Assembly: GCA_947493005.1 (NCBI GenBank)
Contig: CANLOY010000004.1
Span: 248,001 to 312,000 of the forward strand
Length of the DNA stretch: 64,000 bases
DNA from: an uncultured Roseivirga sp.
Lineage (GTDB): Bacteria; Bacteroidota; Bacteroidia; Cytophagales; Cyclobacteriaceae
Direction: 5' to 3'
The notes under the pieces were generated by a model. That model was given only the letters and a program-made list of their open reading frames with translations. It searched no databases and was not told where the DNA came from. Positions 10,901 to 20,225 of the stretch are shown piece by piece (position 1 is the stretch's first letter; the number at the start of each line of letters is the position of its first letter). The position numbers and the translations under genes are program-made.

Positions 10901-11335
10901 TTTTAAATAAAGTTTGGTTGAGTGCATAAACTTGATTTTTAACCCTTCTATTGTATTGATTATTAGCATGCTCTCATACCAAGACCTTCCTTGGGGAGCC
11001 AGGCTGTTGTTAAAATAAGAAACGTGAACAAGCTTGTTATCCTTATTCATTTTTAAATCATTTACCTCCCAGACCCTCCCCAGCGTTAAATGCATAAGTT
11101 TAAGTAAGCTATCTGCAGTCCAATATTCATCGTGCTCAAACATAAAGAAGTCTGGAGTTAGCAAACTCTTTAAAAGAGTAGTATCACCAGTGCCTAGTGC
11201 TTTAAAGAAATTATTAGGAATTGCTTCAATCTCTTTAAGTCTAACACGGTCTGTTTCTTCATGGCGGTTTTCATTAGAACAGGCGTATAAAACCGCTAAA
11301 ATCGTGATTGTCAGATAGGTTGAAAGTCGCTTCAT
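10898..11335 (-). CDS. Putative lipoprotein with NTF2/DUF4440-like fold
   Basis: 145 aa. The N-terminus MKRLSTYLTITILAVLYACSN is a lipoprotein signal peptide with a lipobox cysteine near residue 19. The mature part (KEIEAIPNNFFKALGTGDTTLLKSLLTPDFFMFEHDEYW and beyond) resembles the SnoaL/DUF4440 cone-fold family, in which a polar pocket can bind or act on small molecules. No catalytic residues can be assigned. It is convergent with rplT, and its 3' end touches the rplT terminator. Confidence 0.7.
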   Translation of the reverse strand: MKRLSTYLTITILAVLYACSNENRHEETDRVRLKEIEAIPNNFFKALGTGDTTLLKSLLTPDFFMFEHDEYWTADSLLKLMHLTLGRVWEVNDLKMNKDNKLVHVSYFNNSLAPQGRSWYESMLIINTIEGLKIKFMHSTKLYLK

Positions 11336-11407
11336 AGTAGGCGGATTCTTGATAAAGGATAAGGTTGAATAAGTTATCGAATTTTTTGAAAAAAGGAACT
11401 GATAATA

Positions 11408-11440
11408 TTTGTGTTTTCAATGTCTGAATTCATATCTTTG
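11408..11440 (+). promoter_or_regulatory. Promoter of tRNA-Met
   Basis: TTTG at 11408-11411 and TATCTTTG at 11433-11440 are 21 bp apart, a full match to the Bacteroidota -33/-7 consensus. It lies 16 bp before the tRNA 5' end. Confidence 0.75.
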
Positions 11441-11455
11441 CACCTCTAAAAAAAT

Positions 11456-11529
11456 GGCGAGGTAGCTCAGTTGGTTAGAGCGCAGGATTCATAACCCTGA
11501 GGTCACGGGTTCAACTCCCGTCTTCGCTA
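11456..11529 (+). tRNA. tRNA-Met (CAT)
   Basis: A complete 74-nt cloverleaf. The acceptor stem GGCGAGG pairs with CTTCGCT (two G-U pairs). The D arm is GCTC...GAGC, the anticodon loop is TTCATAA, and the T arm has the standard TTCAA loop. CCA is not encoded. It is probably the elongator Met tRNA; a CAT anticodon could also mean tRNA-Ile2, but the D arm and acceptor look like Met. Confidence 0.93.
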
Positions 11530-11534
11530 CTAAC

Positions 11535-11568
11535 AAAGCCCGGTTCAGTTATCTGGATCGGGCTTTTT
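11535..11568 (+). terminator. Terminator after tRNA-Met
   Basis: A 14-bp stem beginning AAAGCCCG and ending CGGGCTTT, with two wobble pairs and a TTAT loop, is followed by a T run. Confidence 0.85.
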
Positions 11569-11707
11569 GTTGGTTTTTATTCAAGTTGATTTAGAGTGCT
11601 AAATCTTGAAGAAACAAGATCGGTATATGCAAAGTGCTGCTCGTTGTTAATGAGGTTTGTTATCTGATAAATAAGTCATATATTATTTCACGAATGATTT
11701 TTGGCCT

Positions 11708-12103
11708 ATGGGAAAGAATAAATTTATAACCGACTTCGAGATTAATGCTTCTCAGAAAATCCTTTTCCCTTATCTAAGTACGGCCAGTGGGCTTGCTCAA
11801 TGGTTTGCGGATGATGTTAACATCAATGAGGATAAAGTATTTAGCTTTTTGTGGGATGGAGAAGAACACGAAGCTAGAAAAGTATCACAGAAGGCTAATG
11901 TGAGTGTCAAGTTTGAGTTTTTGCCAGAGACAGAGGAGGATGAAGATGATCCCAATTATATTGAATTAAAGCTCAATGTAAATGAGCTGACTCAGTCTGT
12001 TTTTATTCAAATAACCGACTATTCGGATCTTGACGATGAAGAAGAGCAACACGATCTCTGGGAGAATATTGTTTATAATCTGAAGCAATTAATCGGAGGC
12101 TAA
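11708..12103 (+). CDS. START-like domain protein
   Basis: 131 aa, cytosolic. The sequence (KNKFITDFEINASQKILFPYLSTASGLAQWFADDV and on) is typical of the small START-like/SRPBCC proteins widespread in Bacteroidota, with a C-terminal helix ending NIVYNLKQLIGG. The middle has an acidic loop (ETEEDEDDP). Such folds hold hydrophobic ligands, but no ligand is known for this group. The downstream permease gene follows closely, so the two may be co-transcribed. Confidence 0.75.
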   Translation: MGKNKFITDFEINASQKILFPYLSTASGLAQWFADDVNINEDKVFSFLWDGEEHEARKVSQKANVSVKFEFLPETEEDEDDPNYIELKLNVNELTQSVFIQITDYSDLDDEEEQHDLWENIVYNLKQLIGG

Positions 12104-12180
12104 TCTTATTTCGTCATTAATATTGCTAAAACGGGTTAAAGGCATGATCTTTGATGCTTTTGAGCCGTACTATATTTTGG

Positions 12181-13884
12181 ATGAAGAAGATTGACAGGCT
12201 GGTTTTTGGGTCATTTATTGGTCCGTTTATTCTAACACTGGTGGTGGTGGATTTTATACTGCTATTGGTGACCTTGCTCAAGTATTTTGATCAGATAATG
12301 GGTAAAGGGTTAAGTGCAGCCACCTTTGCCGAACTTATTACCTACTTTTCTATTTCTAGTTCCCCGGATGCATTTCCTTTAGCAATTCTGCTAAGCTCAA
12401 TAATGACCTTTGGTAACTTGGGGGAGCACTCTGAATTAACCGCTGTAAAGAGCTCTGGAATATCTTTAGTAAGGGCCTTATTGCCAATATTCTTTTTCGT
12501 GATATTCTTAACTGGTTTTACCTATTATTCAAACACTGAATTGGTGCCCAAAACCAACCTGAAGACATATAGCTTACTTTGGGATATGAGGACTAAGAAA
12601 CCTGCTCTGGACATCAAAGAAGGTGTTTTCTATGATGGGATTCCAGGTTATAGTATTAAGGTGAACGAAAAAATTGGAGATGAACAATTGAAAGATGTGA
12701 TGATTTATGATCATACTTCGGCCAATGCTCAGGGAAATAAAAAAGTTATTCTGGCTGATTCAGGAAGAATGTACTCTTTTATGAATCAACGTTATCTGGC
12801 ACTCGAACTCTATAGAGGTGTTCGGTACGAGGAGAATATGAAGGAGGATTTCCAGGATAAATCAGTAGGAGGTCAGTTTGTAAGAGATAGGTTTGGTAGT
12901 AGCAGAATGGTTTTTGATCTTTCATCATTTGATATGAGTGATACTGATGAAAGTCTTTTCAGAAGAAGCAGGCTTGTGCAAACCAGAACACAGTTGATTC
13001 AGGGGATAGACTCTATGCAAAGAGATATCCATCAGAAGGAGGAACAAATGTTCAATATGATAGGCAATACATTTAGCTATCATTACGTCAGAGAGACTCC
13101 TGTGCCCGATGAAATATTAACTGCTAAAGCATATTATGACTCTTTGAGAGCTTTAAGAGTTGTTGGAAAAACTGATACTTTAAATATAGTGCCAGGTCCT
13201 GAAGAGACAAGTCTTGTGGTTGTTGAGAATAAACAAGCATTGAATTCTGAAAGTACAAAAGCAATTGAAAAAGCTAATGCTGCCGTGAACATGAATGCCC
13301 AGACTTCACCAGTCGTTATTACAAGACCTAATCTTGAAAAAACAGAGCATTTTGTGGCTAATATGAAACGCTTTGAGGAGTATTATTCAACAGAGACAGC
13401 AAACGATAATGGAAAGCTGAGTAATGCACTTAGTTTCGGAATAAATCGTTCCAGGTCGGCTCGAAACCTGTTGAATTCAAGAATAACCACTCTGGAGAAC
13501 CTTAAGAGAGACCAACGTAAATTTGTGGTGACCGAAAATCAGCAAATGGCCAGATCTTTTGCCTGCCTGATTATGTTTTTGATTGGTGCACCCATTGGTG
13601 CAATTATTAAGAAAGGGGGGCTAGGCTTGCCTGTAATTGTATCGGTAATTTTCTTTTTGATTTATTACGTGTTTAATACTACCGGTGAGAAGTGGGGTAA
13701 AGAAGGGGTGCTGGATCCGGCAATTGCTGTTTGGATTTCTAATGCGGTTCTTTTGCCATTTGGGTTGTTCTTTTTGAGACAGGCTAGGAATGACGCGAGG
13801 TTGTTCGAGCCAGATATGTATTTGAGTGCGTTGGAGAAGTTGAAAAAGTTGTTCAAAAAGAGAGGGCAATTAGAACAAGCCTAG
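12181..13884 (+). CDS. LptF/LptG family permease
   Basis: Inner-membrane permease of the LptF/G (YjgP/YjgQ) family, which with LptB extracts lipopolysaccharide from the inner membrane. N-terminal membrane segments (FGSFIGPFILTLVVVDFILL, then two more) precede a periplasmic beta-jellyroll. That is followed by a long insert (about 270-430) not typical of E. coli LptF/G, then three C-terminal membrane segments starting ARSFACLIMFLIGAPIGAII. I prefer ATG 12181 (MKKIDRLV), the usual family start; ATG 12154 would add nine residues. Confidence 0.85.
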   Translation: MKKIDRLVFGSFIGPFILTLVVVDFILLLVTLLKYFDQIMGKGLSAATFAELITYFSISSSPDAFPLAILLSSIMTFGNLGEHSELTAVKSSGISLVRALLPIFFFVIFLTGFTYYSNTELVPKTNLKTYSLLWDMRTKKPALDIKEGVFYDGIPGYSIKVNEKIGDEQLKDVMIYDHTSANAQGNKKVILADSGRMYSFMNQRYLALELYRGVRYEENMKEDFQDKSVGGQFVRDRFGSSRMVFDLSSFDMSDTDESLFRRSRLVQTRTQLIQGIDSMQRDIHQKEEQMFNMIGNTFSYHYVRETPVPDEILTAKAYYDSLRALRVVGKTDTLNIVPGPEETSLVVVENKQALNSESTKAIEKANAAVNMNAQTSPVVITRPNLEKTEHFVANMKRFEEYYSTETANDNGKLSNALSFGINRSRSARNLLNSRITTLENLKRDQRKFVVTENQQMARSFACLIMFLIGAPIGAIIKKGGLGLPVIVSVIFFLIYYVFNTTGEKWGKEGVLDPAIAVWISNAVLLPFGLFFLRQARNDARLFEPDMYLSALEKLKKLFKKRGQLEQA

Positions 13885-13916
13885 TTTGTTAGTTCTCGGT
13901 AATATCAGTACCTTTG
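13885..13916 (+). promoter_or_regulatory. Promoter of rpsO
   Basis: TTTG at 13885-13888 and TACCTTTG at 13909-13916 are 20 bp apart. Both boxes match the Bacteroidota consensus, 41 bp before the rpsO ATG. Confidence 0.75.
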
Positions 13917-13957
13917 CGGCTGTTTAAATTATTTATCAGATTTTATTTTAGCTAAGC

Positions 13958-14233
13958 ATGTATTTATCAAGCGAAAAGAAACAAGAGTTGTTTGAGAATC
14001 ATGGTCGGTCAAAAGCAAAAAACGATACAGGTTCTCCTGAATCGCAGATTGCGCTTTTTACCTACCGAATTAACCACCTTACAGAGCACCTTAAAACCAA
14101 TAAAAAAGATCACTCATCAAGATTAGGTCTTTTGAAATTGGTAGGTAAGAGAAGAAGATTGCTGGATTATCTTTACAATAGAGATATTGAGAGATACAGA
14201 GCAATTATCGCAGAATTGAAATTGAGAAAATAA
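13958..14233 (+). CDS. rpsO: 30S ribosomal protein uS15
   Basis: Binds the 16S rRNA central domain. At 91 aa it is close to the 89 aa of E. coli S15. Family motifs include [48 protein letters not shown] and the ending [18 protein letters not shown]. It lies upstream of pnp, as in many bacteria, but a strong terminator separates the two here. Confidence 0.97.
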   Translation: MYLSSEKKQELFENHGRSKAKNDTGSPESQIALFTYRINHLTEHLKTNKKDHSSRLGLLKLVGKRRRLLDYLYNRDIERYRAIIAELKLRK

Positions 14234-14235
14234 TA

Positions 14236-14264
14236 AAGGGGGAATTCTTCAGAATTCCCTTTTT
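14236..14264 (+). terminator. Terminator between rpsO and pnp
   Basis: An 8-bp perfect stem, GGGAATTC/GAATTCCC (14240-14247 with 14252-14259), has a 4-nt loop and T5. It would uncouple pnp from rpsO or leave it dependent on read-through. Confidence 0.85.
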
Positions 14265-14325
14265 CCTTCTTAATCATACGCAGGTTGTAACGACTTCCTG
14301 CTTTCTTATTTTATAAAAACACTAT

Positions 14326-16464
14326 ATGACAAATGTTATAACAAAGTCCATCAAAATGCCCGATGGCGCTGAAATTACGATTGAAACGGGTAAACTGGCG
14401 AAACAAGCAGATGGATCGGCAGTGGTTAGAATGGGTAACACTATGTTGCTGGCCACGGTGGTTTCTGCTCAGAATGCCAAAGAAGATGTGGATTTCCTTC
14501 CACTATCTGTTGACTACCAAGAGAAATTTGCTGGAGCAGGAAAAATACCAGGCGGTTTCCTTAAAAGAGAAGGTAGACTATCAGATCACGAAGTACTAAT
14601 CTGCCGATTAGTAGACAGAGCATTAAGACCGCTCTTCCCAGATGATTATCACGCTGATACGCAAGTGATGATCTCAATGATATCACATGACGAAAATGTA
14701 ATGCCTGACGCACTGGCAGCTTTAGCAGCATCATCAGCATTAGCAGTTTCAGATATCCCATTTAATGGGCCAATCTCTGAAGTACGTGTTGTAAGACATG
14801 ACGGAGAATTCAAAGTAAACCCGAGCAAAGAAATTACTGAAGCTTCAGATCTTGAAATCATTGTTGCAGCCGATAAGAATAACATAATGATGGTAGAAGG
14901 AGAGATGAATGAAGTTTCTGAAGCAGATATGCTCGAGGCAATGAAGGTAGCACACGATGCTATTAAAATTCAATGCCAGGCGCAGGTTGAGCTTGCTGAA
15001 GAAGCAGGTACTACTGAGAAACGTGAGTACGATCACGAAAAGAAAGATGATGCCTTATTTGCCAAGATGAAGGAAGAGCTTTATGATAAGCTTTATGCTT
15101 CTGTTTCTCAGGCAATAGCTGATAAAGCAGTTAGAGCATCTCAGGTTTCTGAAATTAAAGAAGAGTGGTTAGCAGCATTGCCTGAAGATCATGAATATGA
15201 TGGTTTTCTAATTAGCCAGTTCTTTAAAAAGATTCATAAAAAAGCAGCTAGAGATTTCGTTCTTAACGATTCTAAAAGGCTTGATGGCAGAGCGTTCAAT
15301 GAAATCAGACACATCGCCTGTGAAACTGATTTCCTTCCTTCTGCTCACGGGTCAGCACTGTTTACCAGAGGAGAAACTCAATCATTAACTTCTTGTACTT
15401 TAGGTACTAAGCTCGATGAACAAATGATTGATGGAGCTACTATGTCTGGATACAACAAGTTTATTCTTCATTATAACTTCCCTGGTTTCTCAACTGGTGA
15501 AGTAAGACCAAACAGAGGTCCAGGTAGAAGAGAGGTAGGACATGGTAATTTAGCAATGAGAGCACTTAAGAAGGTGCTTCCACCAGAAGATACAAATCCT
15601 TATACTATGAGAATTGTATCTGATATTCTTGAATCAAATGGTTCATCTTCAATGGCAACAGTTTGTGCAGGTTCATTAGCTTTAATGGATACTGGTATTA
15701 ACATTTCAGGGCCTGTATCTGGTATCGCAATGGGAATGATTTCCGACAGTGAGACTGGAAAGTATGCTATTTTATCCGATATTCTTGGAGATGAAGATCA
15801 TCTTGGAGATATGGATTTTAAAGTGACCGGTACGGCAAAAGGAATTACTGCCTGTCAGATGGATATTAAAGTAGATGGTCTTTCTTATGAGGTGCTTGAA
15901 CAAGCATTAAATCAGGCGAAAGAAGGTCGACTTCATATTCTTGGTGTTATGAATGAAGCCATTGCTGAACCAAGAGAAGATTACAAACCTCACGTTCCGA
16001 GAACTGAGCGTTTCAAGATTGATAAAGATCAGATTGGTGCGGTAATTGGACCAGGTGGTAAGATTATTCAGGAAATCCAAAAGGAAACTGGAGCTACAGT
16101 TAATATCGAGGAAGTTGATGACAAAGGAGTAGTTACAGTATTTGCTGTAAACAAAGATTCTATGTTAGCTGCTGTTGGTAGAATTAAGACTATAGTGGCG
16201 GTTCCTGACGTTGGAGAAGTGTATAAAGGTAAAGTGAAGTCAATTATGCCTTTTGGTGCATTTATTGAGTTTATGCCGGGTAAAGATGGCTTACTTCATA
16301 TTTCTGAGATTAAATGGGAACGTCTTGAAAAAATGGACGGAGTGCTGGAAGTAGGAGAGGAAATCAGTGTTAAACTGATTGGAATTGATAAGAAGACTGG
16401 TAAATTCAGGCTTTCAAGAAAAGTTCTTCTACCTAAACCAGAAAAGAAAACTGAACAGAATTAG
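14326..16464 (+). CDS. pnp: Polyribonucleotide nucleotidyltransferase (PNPase)
   Basis: Phosphorolytic 3'-5' exoribonuclease of mRNA decay. At 712 aa it is full length. Two RNase PH domains are linked by a helical domain; the second contains [34 protein letters not shown] residues. A KH domain ([21 protein letters not shown], about 570-600) and an S1 domain ([20 protein letters not shown], about 625-695) follow. It is translated from ATG 14326, 92 bp after rpsO. Confidence 0.97.
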   Translation: MTNVITKSIKMPDGAEITIETGKLAKQADGSAVVRMGNTMLLATVVSAQNAKEDVDFLPLSVDYQEKFAGAGKIPGGFLKREGRLSDHEVLICRLVDRALRPLFPDDYHADTQVMISMISHDENVMPDALAALAASSALAVSDIPFNGPISEVRVVRHDGEFKVNPSKEITEASDLEIIVAADKNNIMMVEGEMNEVSEADMLEAMKVAHDAIKIQCQAQVELAEEAGTTEKREYDHEKKDDALFAKMKEELYDKLYASVSQAIADKAVRASQVSEIKEEWLAALPEDHEYDGFLISQFFKKIHKKAARDFVLNDSKRLDGRAFNEIRHIACETDFLPSAHGSALFTRGETQSLTSCTLGTKLDEQMIDGATMSGYNKFILHYNFPGFSTGEVRPNRGPGRREVGHGNLAMRALKKVLPPEDTNPYTMRIVSDILESNGSSSMATVCAGSLALMDTGINISGPVSGIAMGMISDSETGKYAILSDILGDEDHLGDMDFKVTGTAKGITACQMDIKVDGLSYEVLEQALNQAKEGRLHILGVMNEAIAEPREDYKPHVPRTERFKIDKDQIGAVIGPGGKIIQEIQKETGATVNIEEVDDKGVVTVFAVNKDSMLAAVGRIKTIVAVPDVGEVYKGKVKSIMPFGAFIEFMPGKDGLLHISEIKWERLEKMDGVLEVGEEISVKLIGIDKKTGKFRLSRKVLLPKPEKKTEQN

Positions 16465-16478
16465 AATTTTAAGCGTTT

Positions 16479-16509
16479 GATAAGTAGGAACTTCTCTTAC
16501 TTATCTTTT
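16479..16509 (+). terminator. Probable terminator after pnp
   Basis: GATAAGTA (16479-16486) pairs with TACTTATC (16498-16505), followed by TTTTC. The stem is 8 bp and AT-rich, with a short T tract, so it is of moderate strength. Confidence 0.6.
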
Positions 16510-16549
16510 CGTTTGAAAGTTTCTAGTAACGGATAAACCCAAAGTTTGA

Positions 16550-17413
16550 ATGAGACAGCTTAAGATTAGTAAGCAAATTACCAACAGAGAATCACAGTCT
16601 CTCGATAAATATCTTCAGGAAATAGGTAAGGTGGATCTTTTGACCCCTGACGAAGAAGTAGATTTAGCGAAGAGGATCAGAGAAGGTGATCAACTTGCGT
16701 TGGAAAAATTAACTAAAGCTAACCTGCGTTTTGTTGTTTCTGTTGCTAAGCAATATCAGAATCAAGGACTTTCATTAGGTGATTTGATTAATGAAGGAAA
16801 TCTTGGTTTGATTAAAGCAGCACAGAGGTTCGATGAAACTCGTGGTTTTAAGTTTATTTCTTACGCTGTTTGGTGGATCAGACAGTCAATTTTACAAGCA
16901 TTGGCAGAACAGTCACGTATTGTTCGTCTTCCATTGAATAGAGTAGGTTCTTTGAATAAAATTTCAAAGACATTTTCAGAATTAGAGCAAAAATTTGAAC
17001 GTGAACCATCTCCGGATGAACTTGCCGAGGTATTGGATGTAGCTACAAAAGAAGTTGTAGATACTATGAAAATATCTGGTAGACACGTATCAATGGATGC
17101 TCCGTTTGTTCAGGGTGAAGAAAATAGCCTGTTAGACGTTTTGGAAAATGATACTGAGGAGAAACCTGATACTGGTTTGATGAATGACTCTTTGAGAAGA
17201 GAAGTTCAACGAGCATTATCAACTTTAACTCAGAGAGAGGCAGACGTGATTACACTTTACTTTGGTTTGAATGGAGAGCATTCTATGACTCTCGAAGAAA
17301 TTGGAGAGAAATTCAATTTAACAAGAGAGCGTGTTAGACAAATCAAGGAAAAGGCAATCAGAAGGTTAAGACATACCTCTAGAAGTAAAGCTTTAAAGCC
17401 ATACTTAGGTTAA
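16550..17413 (+). CDS. rpoD: Primary sigma factor, sigma-70 family (RpoD/SigA)
   Basis: Directs RNA polymerase to housekeeping promoters. The 287-aa protein begins with region 1.2 ([27 protein letters not shown]). It continues through 2.1-2.4 ([42 protein letters not shown]), region 3 and the region 4 helix-turn-helix ([23 protein letters not shown]). Region 1.1 and the non-conserved insert of E. coli RpoD are absent, as is normal for the Bacteroidota primary sigma. That fits the TTTG/TAnnTTTG promoters seen in this window. Confidence 0.96.
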   Translation: MRQLKISKQITNRESQSLDKYLQEIGKVDLLTPDEEVDLAKRIREGDQLALEKLTKANLRFVVSVAKQYQNQGLSLGDLINEGNLGLIKAAQRFDETRGFKFISYAVWWIRQSILQALAEQSRIVRLPLNRVGSLNKISKTFSELEQKFEREPSPDELAEVLDVATKEVVDTMKISGRHVSMDAPFVQGEENSLLDVLENDTEEKPDTGLMNDSLRREVQRALSTLTQREADVITLYFGLNGEHSMTLEEIGEKFNLTRERVRQIKEKAIRRLRHTSRSKALKPYLG

Positions 17414-17436
17414 GTATTGATAGAATTAACAACTTT

Positions 17437-17465
17437 AAGACCTTCATTTTGGAGGTCTTTTTTTA
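17437..17465 (+). terminator. Terminator after rpoD
   Basis: AAGACC/GGTCTT, extended by three more pairs (17437-17445 with 17451-17459), with a 5-nt loop and a long T run. Confidence 0.85.
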
Positions 17466-17490
17466 TTTCCTTTAGTCAAGGGAACAATCC

Positions 17491-17522
17491 TTTGATAAAA
17501 AGTTGTTAATCGATTAGTTTTG
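17491..17522 (+). promoter_or_regulatory. Promoter of trxB
   Basis: TTTG at 17491-17494 and TAGTTTTG at 17515-17522 are 20 bp apart, a perfect consensus match. It lies 22 bp before the trxB ATG, so the 5' UTR would be short. Confidence 0.75.
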
Positions 17523-17544
17523 GATAAACAGGAATTTTTAGGAG

Positions 17545-18516
17545 ATGACTACAGAAAATGTAAAAGTATTAATTATCGGTTCGGGGCCAGCAGGATATAC
17601 TGCAGCAGTTTATGCTTCCAGAGCAGGTCTTTCACCAGTTTTGTATACGGGAGGGCAGCCAGGAGGACAGTTAACAACCACAAATGATGTTGAGAACTAT
17701 CCGGGTTACCCAGAAGGTATTAACGGCCCTCAAATGATGGTTGATTTTCAGAAGCAGGCAGAGCGTTTTGGTACTGATGTAAGGTTTGGTCTGGCTACCA
17801 AAGTTGATTTTTCAGGATATCCTCATAAAGTATGGATTGATGATAAACACGAAATTACAGCTGAATCTGTGATTATCTCAACAGGAGCTTCAGCTAAATA
17901 TTTAGGACTTCCTTCGGAAGAGACTTTTGCAAACAGGGGAGTGTCTGCTTGTGCAGTATGTGATGGGTTTTTCTACAAAGGACAAACAGTGGCAGTAGTA
18001 GGAGCAGGAGATACGGCAGCAGAAGAAGCCACTTATTTGGCAAACCTTTGTCCCAAGGTTTATATGATTGTAAGAAGGGATGAAATGAGGGCTTCTAAAA
18101 TCATGCAAGAACGCGTAAAGAATACCTCAAATATTGAAGTGTTATGGAATACTGAAACCGAAGAAATTCTTGGTAATGATACTGTTGGAGTCACTGGTGC
18201 TAGGTTGGTAAATAATAAGTCTGGAGAAAAAGTAGAAATTGAGGTCAGTGGATTCTTTGTAGCGATAGGACATAAGCCAAATACGGATATTTTTGAAGGG
18301 TGGTTGGATATGGATGAAACCGGGTATCTTAAAGTGAAGCCAGGTACATCACATACTAATATTGAAGGAGTTTTTGCAACAGGTGATGCGGCAGATAAGG
18401 TTTACCGTCAGGCAGTTACTGCTGCAGGAACAGGTTGTATGGGTGCTTTGGACGCAGAAAGGTTCCTTGCTAAAAAGGAGTTTGAAATGGCCTCTGCTGA
18501 GGAGGTTACACAATAA
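17545..18516 (+). CDS. trxB: Thioredoxin-disulfide reductase
   Basis: FAD/NADPH enzyme that reduces thioredoxin. An FAD-binding GSGPAGYTAA lies near the N-terminus and the redox pair is Cys136-Cys139 (ACAVCDGFF). The NADPH-binding site GAGDTAAEEATYL is followed by the FAD motif GVFATGDAADKVYRQAVTAAG. At 323 aa it is the standard low-molecular-weight bacterial type. It is transcribed from its own promoter and followed by a terminator. Confidence 0.96.
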   Translation: MTTENVKVLIIGSGPAGYTAAVYASRAGLSPVLYTGGQPGGQLTTTNDVENYPGYPEGINGPQMMVDFQKQAERFGTDVRFGLATKVDFSGYPHKVWIDDKHEITAESVIISTGASAKYLGLPSEETFANRGVSACAVCDGFFYKGQTVAVVGAGDTAAEEATYLANLCPKVYMIVRRDEMRASKIMQERVKNTSNIEVLWNTETEEILGNDTVGVTGARLVNNKSGEKVEIEVSGFFVAIGHKPNTDIFEGWLDMDETGYLKVKPGTSHTNIEGVFATGDAADKVYRQAVTAAGTGCMGALDAERFLAKKEFEMASAEEVTQ

Positions 18517-18535
18517 TATCAGATAATAAAACTTG

Positions 18536-18562
18536 AAGCCACGGCCATAGTCGTGGCTTTTT
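18536..18562 (+). terminator. Terminator after trxB
   Basis: AAGCCACG (18536-18543) pairs with CGTGGCTT (18552-18559); the 8-nt loop is followed by T5. Confidence 0.85.
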
Positions 18563-18577
18563 AATTGAACCGAAGTT

Positions 18578-19297
18578 ATGATTAAACTGGATATCTTGGC
18601 GTTAGCAGCTCACCCTGATGATGTGGAGCTTTCTTGTGCTGGAACGTTGATTAAGGCAGCTCATGATGGCAAGAAAACGGGCGTTGTTGATTTTACGAAA
18701 GGCGAGCTAGGAACCAGAGGTACCCCTGAATTAAGAATGGAGGAGGCAGCTGCATCTGCCAAAATAATGGGGCTTTCGGCTAGAGAAAACCTTGGATTCA
18801 GAGATGGTTTCTTTAAGAACGATGAAGCTCACCAGATCGAGCTTATTAAAATGATAAGGAAGTACCAGCCTGAAGTTGTCTTGGCTAATGCTATTGATGA
18901 CAGACATTCCGATCATGGAAGAGCTTCATTTCTGGCTAAAGAAGCTTGTTTCTTATCAGGTTTAGCAAAGATTGAAACAGAACTTGAAGGTGTTAAGCAA
19001 GCCCACTGGCGCCCCAAAGTGGTTTACCACTATATTCAGAGTATTCCACATAAGCCTGACTTTATTGTGGACGTTTCTACTGCATGGAGTACTAAAATGG
19101 AAGCAATTGCGGCTTTTAAGTCACAGTTCCACGATCCAAATAGTAATGAGCCACAAACCTATATTTCGTCACCGAGATTTTTAAAAATGATTGAATCCAG
19201 AGGGGTAGAGTATGGGCATGAGATTGGTGCCGAGTATGGAGAAGGTTTTACGGTGGAGCGAACCACTGGAGTAAGGACTATTTCTGACCTGATCTAA
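18578..19297 (+). CDS. bshB1: Bacillithiol biosynthesis deacetylase BshB1
   Basis: Zinc-dependent LmbE/PIG-L deacetylase that converts N-acetylglucosaminyl-malate to glucosaminyl-malate in bacillithiol synthesis. The zinc motif AHPDDVELSCAG is at residues 11-22 and the second motif, DRHSDHGRA, is near 108. The 239-aa length and the KGELGTRGTPELRMEEA segment are typical of BshB1 rather than general PIG-L proteins. The gene follows trxB, so the two thiol-redox functions are adjacent. bshA and bshC are not in this window. Confidence 0.9.
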   Translation: MIKLDILALAAHPDDVELSCAGTLIKAAHDGKKTGVVDFTKGELGTRGTPELRMEEAAASAKIMGLSARENLGFRDGFFKNDEAHQIELIKMIRKYQPEVVLANAIDDRHSDHGRASFLAKEACFLSGLAKIETELEGVKQAHWRPKVVYHYIQSIPHKPDFIVDVSTAWSTKMEAIAAFKSQFHDPNSNEPQTYISSPRFLKMIESRGVEYGHEIGAEYGEGFTVERTTGVRTISDLI

Positions 19298-19346
19298 GTT
19301 GACTGAGTTTGATAAGAAATTTTCAAAGTCTCATACATGTTCTCTG

Positions 19347-19434
19347 AGACGTCATTCCGGAATTATTCTTTATAATTTTCTTTAGCATGAAGAAAAATAT
19401 CCGGAATCTAAATGCCTTAATTTACTAGGCGTCT
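19347..19434. terminator. Nested hairpin between convergent bshB1 and pdxH
   Basis: An outer AGACG/CGTCT pair (19347-19351, 19430-19434) encloses an 8-bp ATTCCGGA/TCCGGAAT pair (19354-19361, 19400-19407), with further partial pairing inside. T runs follow on the plus side. It sits where two convergent transcripts meet and probably serves as their shared terminator region. Confidence 0.45.
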
Positions 19435-19474
19435 TTTGGATTTTATATTCTTTTTATCGGGAACTCACGTTCAC

Positions 19475-20119
19475 TTAAGGAGCCAGTCGGCTTATCTTCC
19501 ATTGGCTTTCTTCGCCAACTTCATACATTAGTCTATCATGAAGTCGACTTTGTCTTCCTTGCCAAAATTCAAATGAAGTAGGCTTGATTCTGTAACCTCC
19601 CCAAAAATCAGGAAGAGGTACCTTACCTTCCTTGAATTTTCTTTTCATTTCTGCCAGTTTCATCTCCAGCACACTTCTGGAGTTAATTACAGCGCTTTGT
19701 TGTGAAACCCAGGCACCTAACTGGCTTCCATGTGGTCGGCTGGTGAAATACTTTAATGATTCTTTGGTGCTAACCTTTTCAGTAGTCCCAAGAATAATCA
19801 CTTGTCTTTCAAGTGGATACCATGGGAATAGGATGGATACTTTGTTGTTCTCTGAAATTTGTTTAGCCTTTCGACTTCCATAGTTTGTATAAAATACAAT
19901 CCCGTTTTCATCCAGTGCTTTCATTAGTACTGTACGCTGAAAAGGCTGCCCCACTGTGTTGGCCGTGCTGAGTATCATGGCATTGGGTTCAGGTAGTTTA
20001 CTATTTTGTGCTTCAGTGAACCACTTTTCAAACTGTTTAAATGGATTTGGATTAACCGAATCAATATCCAGTGAAGCTTTTGTGTACTCCTCGCGTAAGT
20101 CAGCTATACTATTTGTCAT
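19475..20119 (-). CDS. pdxH: Pyridoxamine 5'-phosphate oxidase
   Basis: FMN enzyme that makes pyridoxal 5'-phosphate, the cofactor needed by several enzymes encoded further on (IlvE, IlvA, ThrC). At 214 aa it shows the family pattern: PNAMILSTANTVGQPFQRTVLMKAL, FYTNYGSRKAKQI, SRPHGSQLGAWVSQQS, the substrate loop FWGGYRIKPTSFEFWQGRQSRLHDR and the C-terminal WKISRLAP. It is divergent from yqgE, with a 106-bp shared upstream region. Confidence 0.96.
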   Translation of the reverse strand: MTNSIADLREEYTKASLDIDSVNPNPFKQFEKWFTEAQNSKLPEPNAMILSTANTVGQPFQRTVLMKALDENGIVFYTNYGSRKAKQISENNKVSILFPWYPLERQVIILGTTEKVSTKESLKYFTSRPHGSQLGAWVSQQSAVINSRSVLEMKLAEMKRKFKEGKVPLPDFWGGYRIKPTSFEFWQGRQSRLHDRLMYEVGEESQWKISRLAP

Positions 20120-20225
20120 TGACCTTTCTTAATTATTCGTAAATATAACATCCAAACAGACTAAAGTTTTTGGTTTTCGTTAGGCAAAGTGAAAATGCAT
20201 TTATAATTTTCTTTGAAACAAGTTT

